Shown: in pieces, positions 61,577-64,000 of the stretch | Position numbering within the stretch: position 1 is the first letter of the stretch | Layout of the letters: each line of letters starts with the position of its first letter | DNA from: Hydractinia symbiolongicarpus | Taxonomy: Eukaryota; Cnidaria; Hydrozoa; Anthoathecata; Hydractiniidae | NCBI RefSeq assembly: GCF_029227915.1 | Contig: NC_079887.1 | Coordinates: 2,170,001 to 2,234,000 of the forward strand | Length of the DNA stretch: 64,000 bases | Reading direction: 5' to 3' | The notes under the pieces: generated by a model | Database searches by the model: none | What the model saw: the letters and a program-made list of their open reading frames with translations, nothing else | Told to the model about the DNA's origin: nothing | Program-made: the position numbers and the translations under genes

Positions 61577-64000
61577 ATGAGACTTGTAGTTTTCAAAAAT
61601 ATTTTCATATTTGATGGGACGCTGAATAAAAGAAGTTTAATCGTCGGCAAACGAAAATCCGCGATTTCCCGTAAATCCAGGGCTTGGCCCGTATAGTCGA
61701 ATGTATACAAAGAAAGTACCCAGGGAGTAAACTCATTTCCCGAACGATTTTTTAAATTTTTTTTTCGCCACTAAAACGCATGAGACTTGTAGTTTTCAAA
61801 AATGTTTTCATTTTTGATGAGACGCTTAATGAAAGAGGTTTAATCGCCGGAAAACGAAAACCCGCGATTTCCCGTAAACCCCGGACTCGGCCCGTATAGT
61901 CAAAAGTATACAAAGAAATTACCCATGGAGTAAACTCATTTTCCGAACGATTTTTTAAATTATTATTTTACCACTAAAACCCATGAGACTTATAGTTTTT
62001 AAAAATGTTTTCATTCTTGATGAGACGCTGAATAAAAGAAGTTTAATCGCCGGCAAACGAAAACCCGCCATTTCCCGTAAACCCCGGACTCGGCCCGTAT
62101 AGTCAAAAGTATACAAAGAAATTACCCATGGAGTAAACTCATTTTCCGAACGATTTTTTAAATTATTATTTTACCACTAAAACCCATGAGACTTATAGTT
62201 TTTAAAAATGTTTTCATTCTTGATGAGACGCTGAATAAAAGAAGTTTAATCGCCGGAAAACGAAAACCCGCCATTTCCCGTAAACCCCGGACTCTGCCCG
62301 TACAGTCAAAAGTATACAAAGAAAGTACCCAGGGAGTAAACTCATTTTCCGAACGATTTTTTAAATTATTTTTTCACCACTACAACGCATGAGACTTGTA
62401 GTTTTTAAAAATGTTTTCATTTTTGATGAGACGCTGAATAAAAGAAGTTTAATCGCCCTCAAGCGAAAATCCGCGATTTCCCGTAAATCTCGGACTCGGC
62501 CCTTATAGGCCAAAGTATACAAAGAAAGTACCCAGGGAGTAAACTCATTTCCCGAACGATTTTTTAAATTCTTTTTTCACCACTAAAACGCATGAGACTT
62601 GTAGTTTTCAAAAATGTGTTCATTTTTGATGAGACGCTTAATGAAAGAGGTTTAATCGCCGGCAAACGAAATCCCGCGATTTCCCGTAAATCCCGGGCTT
62701 GGCCCGTATAGTCGAATGTATGCAAAGAAAGTACCCAGAGAGTAAACTCATTTCCCGAACGATTTTTTAATTTATTTTTTTCACCACTAAAACGCATGAG
62801 ACTTGTAGTTTTTAAAAATGTTTTCATTTTTGATGAGACGGTTAATGAAAGAAGTTTAATCGCCAGCAATCAAAAACCCGCGATTTCCCGTAAATCCCGG
62901 TCTTGGCCCGTATAGTCGAATGTATACAAAGAAAGTACCCTGTGAGTAAACTCATTTCCCGAACGATTTTTTAAATTATTTTTTCACCACTAAAACGCAT
63001 AAGACTTGTAGTTTTCAGAAATGTTTTCATTTTTGATGAGACGCTTAATGAAAGTGGTTTAATCGCCAGCAAACGAAAACCCGCGATTTCCCCTAAATCC
63101 CGGGCTTGGCCCGTATAGTCGAATGTATACAAAGAAAGTACCCTGTGAGTAAACGCATTTCCAAAACGATTTTTTAAATTATCTTTTCACCACTAATACG
63201 CATGAGACTTGTAGTTTTCAAAAATGTTCTCATTTTTGATGAGGCGCTGAATAAAAGAAGTTTAATCGACGGCAAACGAAAACCCGCCATTTCCCCTAAA
63301 CCCCGGACTCGACCCGTATAGTCAAAAGTATACAAAGAAAGTACCCAGGGAGTAAACTCATTTCCCGAACGATTTTTTATATTATTTTTTTACCACTAAA
63401 CGCATGAGACTTGTAGTTTTTAAAAATGTTTTCATTTTTGATGAGACGCTGAATAAAAGAAGTTTAATCGCCGGCAATCGAAAACCCGCCATTTCCCGTA
63501 AACCCTGGACTCTGCCCGTATAGTCAAAAGTATACAAAGAAAGTACCCAGGGAGTAAACTCATTTTCCGAACGATTTTTTTAATTATTTTTTCACCACTA
63601 CAACGCATGAGACTTGTAGTTTTCAAAAATGTTTTCATTTTTGATTAGACGCTGAATAAAAGAAGTTTAATCGCCCTCAAACGAAAATCCGCAATTTCCC
63701 GAAAATCTCGGACTCGGTCCGTATAGTCCAAAGTATACAAAGAAAGTGCCCAGGGAGTAAACTCATTTCCCGAACGATTTTTTAAATTCTTTTTTCACCA
63801 CTAAAACGCATGAGACTTGTAGTTTTCAAAAATGTTTTTATTTTTGATGAGACGCTTAATGAAAGAGGTTTAATCGCCGGCAAACGAAATCCCGCGATTT
63901 CCCGTAAATCCCGGGCTCGACCCGTATAGTCAAAAGTATACAAAGAAAGTACCCAGGGAGTAAACTCATTTCCCGAACGATTTTTTATATTATTTTTTTA
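61577..64000 (+). repeat. Right-edge monomers with a 1,218-bp hexamer
   Basis: Starts are 61577, 61780, 61983, 62186, 62389, 62592, 62796, 62999, 63202, 63404, 63607 and 63810; the last is cut by the window end. Units 61983 and 62186 are a 203-bp tandem pair sharing ACCCATGGAG and the ATTTTACC tail. 62186, 62389 and 62592 recur at +1,218 (63404, 63607, 63810), marked by CTCTGCCCG, AATCTCGGACTC and CGAAATCCCGCG. Confidence 0.87.

Larger units (their letters stand above)
1..64000 (+). repeat. 203-bp satellite array, whole window
   Basis: About 320 head-to-tail monomers fill the window from edge to edge with no unique spacer and no inverted unit. Unit starts are marked by ATGAGACTT (also ATGAGACAT, ATGACACTT, ATAAGATTT, TTGAGACTT, GTGAGACTT). 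Spacing is 203 bp in most cases, otherwise 204, 201-202, 191-193, and rarely 87/88 or 104. Landmarks in order are: a T/A-rich hairpin (positions 17-38), GACGCTGAATAAAAG (~42-56), a GCCGGC or CCCTCA block (~67-72), CCCGGACTCGGCCCGTATAG (~101-120), GTATAC (~127-132), ACCCAGGGAG (~142-151), and an A/T-rich tail (~171-190). Neither array end lies in the window. Satellite identity is certain. The centromeric or heterochromatic location and the host are inference. The + strand orientation is arbitrary. Confidence 0.98.

Noticed and set aside
2402-63638. Recurring open reading frames of 61-101 codons on both strands (for example 4793-4981 minus, 41875-42096 minus, 60406-60696 minus, 62564-62869 minus).
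   Set aside because: They are all frames of the satellite monomer. Related peptides recur wherever the same monomer variant recurs, and they end when the 203-bp period shifts the frame. They differ by simple monomer variants, show no ribosome-binding or codon signal, and no recognisable domain. I do not annotate any as coding.
1-64000. CRISPR array or other prokaryotic repeat.
   Set aside because: There are no unique spacers; the repeats are directly adjacent 203-bp units. The scale and HOR structure are those of eukaryotic satellite DNA.
1-64000. Transposable element, retroviral or rDNA insertion in the array.
   Set aside because: Monomer starts can be followed across the whole window with no gap larger than 204 bp. 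No non-satellite insert longer than about eight bases was found, and no inverted monomer.
1-64000. Assembly collapse or artificial duplication as the reason for the HORs.
   Set aside because: Not excluded for single blocks, but the many different offsets, private variants and hybrid monomers are hard to produce by assembly error. Read coverage and spanning long reads would be the decisive test, especially for the 3,916-, 1,616- and 812-bp pairs.

Overview
The whole 64,000-base window is one uninterrupted satellite DNA array. A unit of about 203 bp (roughly 38% G+C) is repeated head to tail in a single orientation, about 320 times by my hand count. The first and last units are cut by the window edges. 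I found no gene, RNA gene, transposable element, CRISPR array or unique spacer. The short open frames (up to 101 codons) are by-products of the repeat: 203 is not a multiple of 3, so frames shift and close in every unit, and the same peptides recur wherever the same variant recurs. An array this long with layered higher-order repeats (HORs) is typical of eukaryotic centromeric, pericentromeric or other heterochromatin. I do not recognise the monomer and cannot name the organism. CpG is not depleted (about 12 per unit against about 7 expected), which fits a lineage or compartment without heavy germline CpG methylation.

Numbering convention: a monomer starts at the A of ATGAGACTT (or its variants). 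Main length classes are 203 bp; 204 bp (a six-T run, or an extra base); 201-202 bp; a 191-193 bp class lacking 11 bp (45 copies); and two rearranged forms, an 87/88-bp truncated unit (three copies) and a 104-bp unit with filler sequence (one copy).

Layout by sequence type. 1-25 kb: six-T monomers are common, with HORs of 802, ~1,209-1,412, ~3,840/3,230, 3,916 and 1,616 bp. 25-30 kb: 1,013- and 1,612-bp units. 30-40.7 kb: a 12-monomer 2,412-bp unit in five copies, three of which lost whole monomers. 40.7-52.9 kb: a 4,047-bp spaced duplication containing a tandem 812-bp repeat, then 1,410-bp units. 52.9-55.5 kb: a displaced copy of the 30-40.7 kb type. 55.5-58.7 kb: a return to the 40.7-50 kb type. 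58.7-64 kb: 811-bp, 609-bp (trimer) and 1,218-bp units.

The window therefore reads as a record of repeated unequal exchange and gene conversion at several scales, not as a set of genes. All offsets come from reading monomer start positions and diagnostic variants by eye. No alignment was computed.
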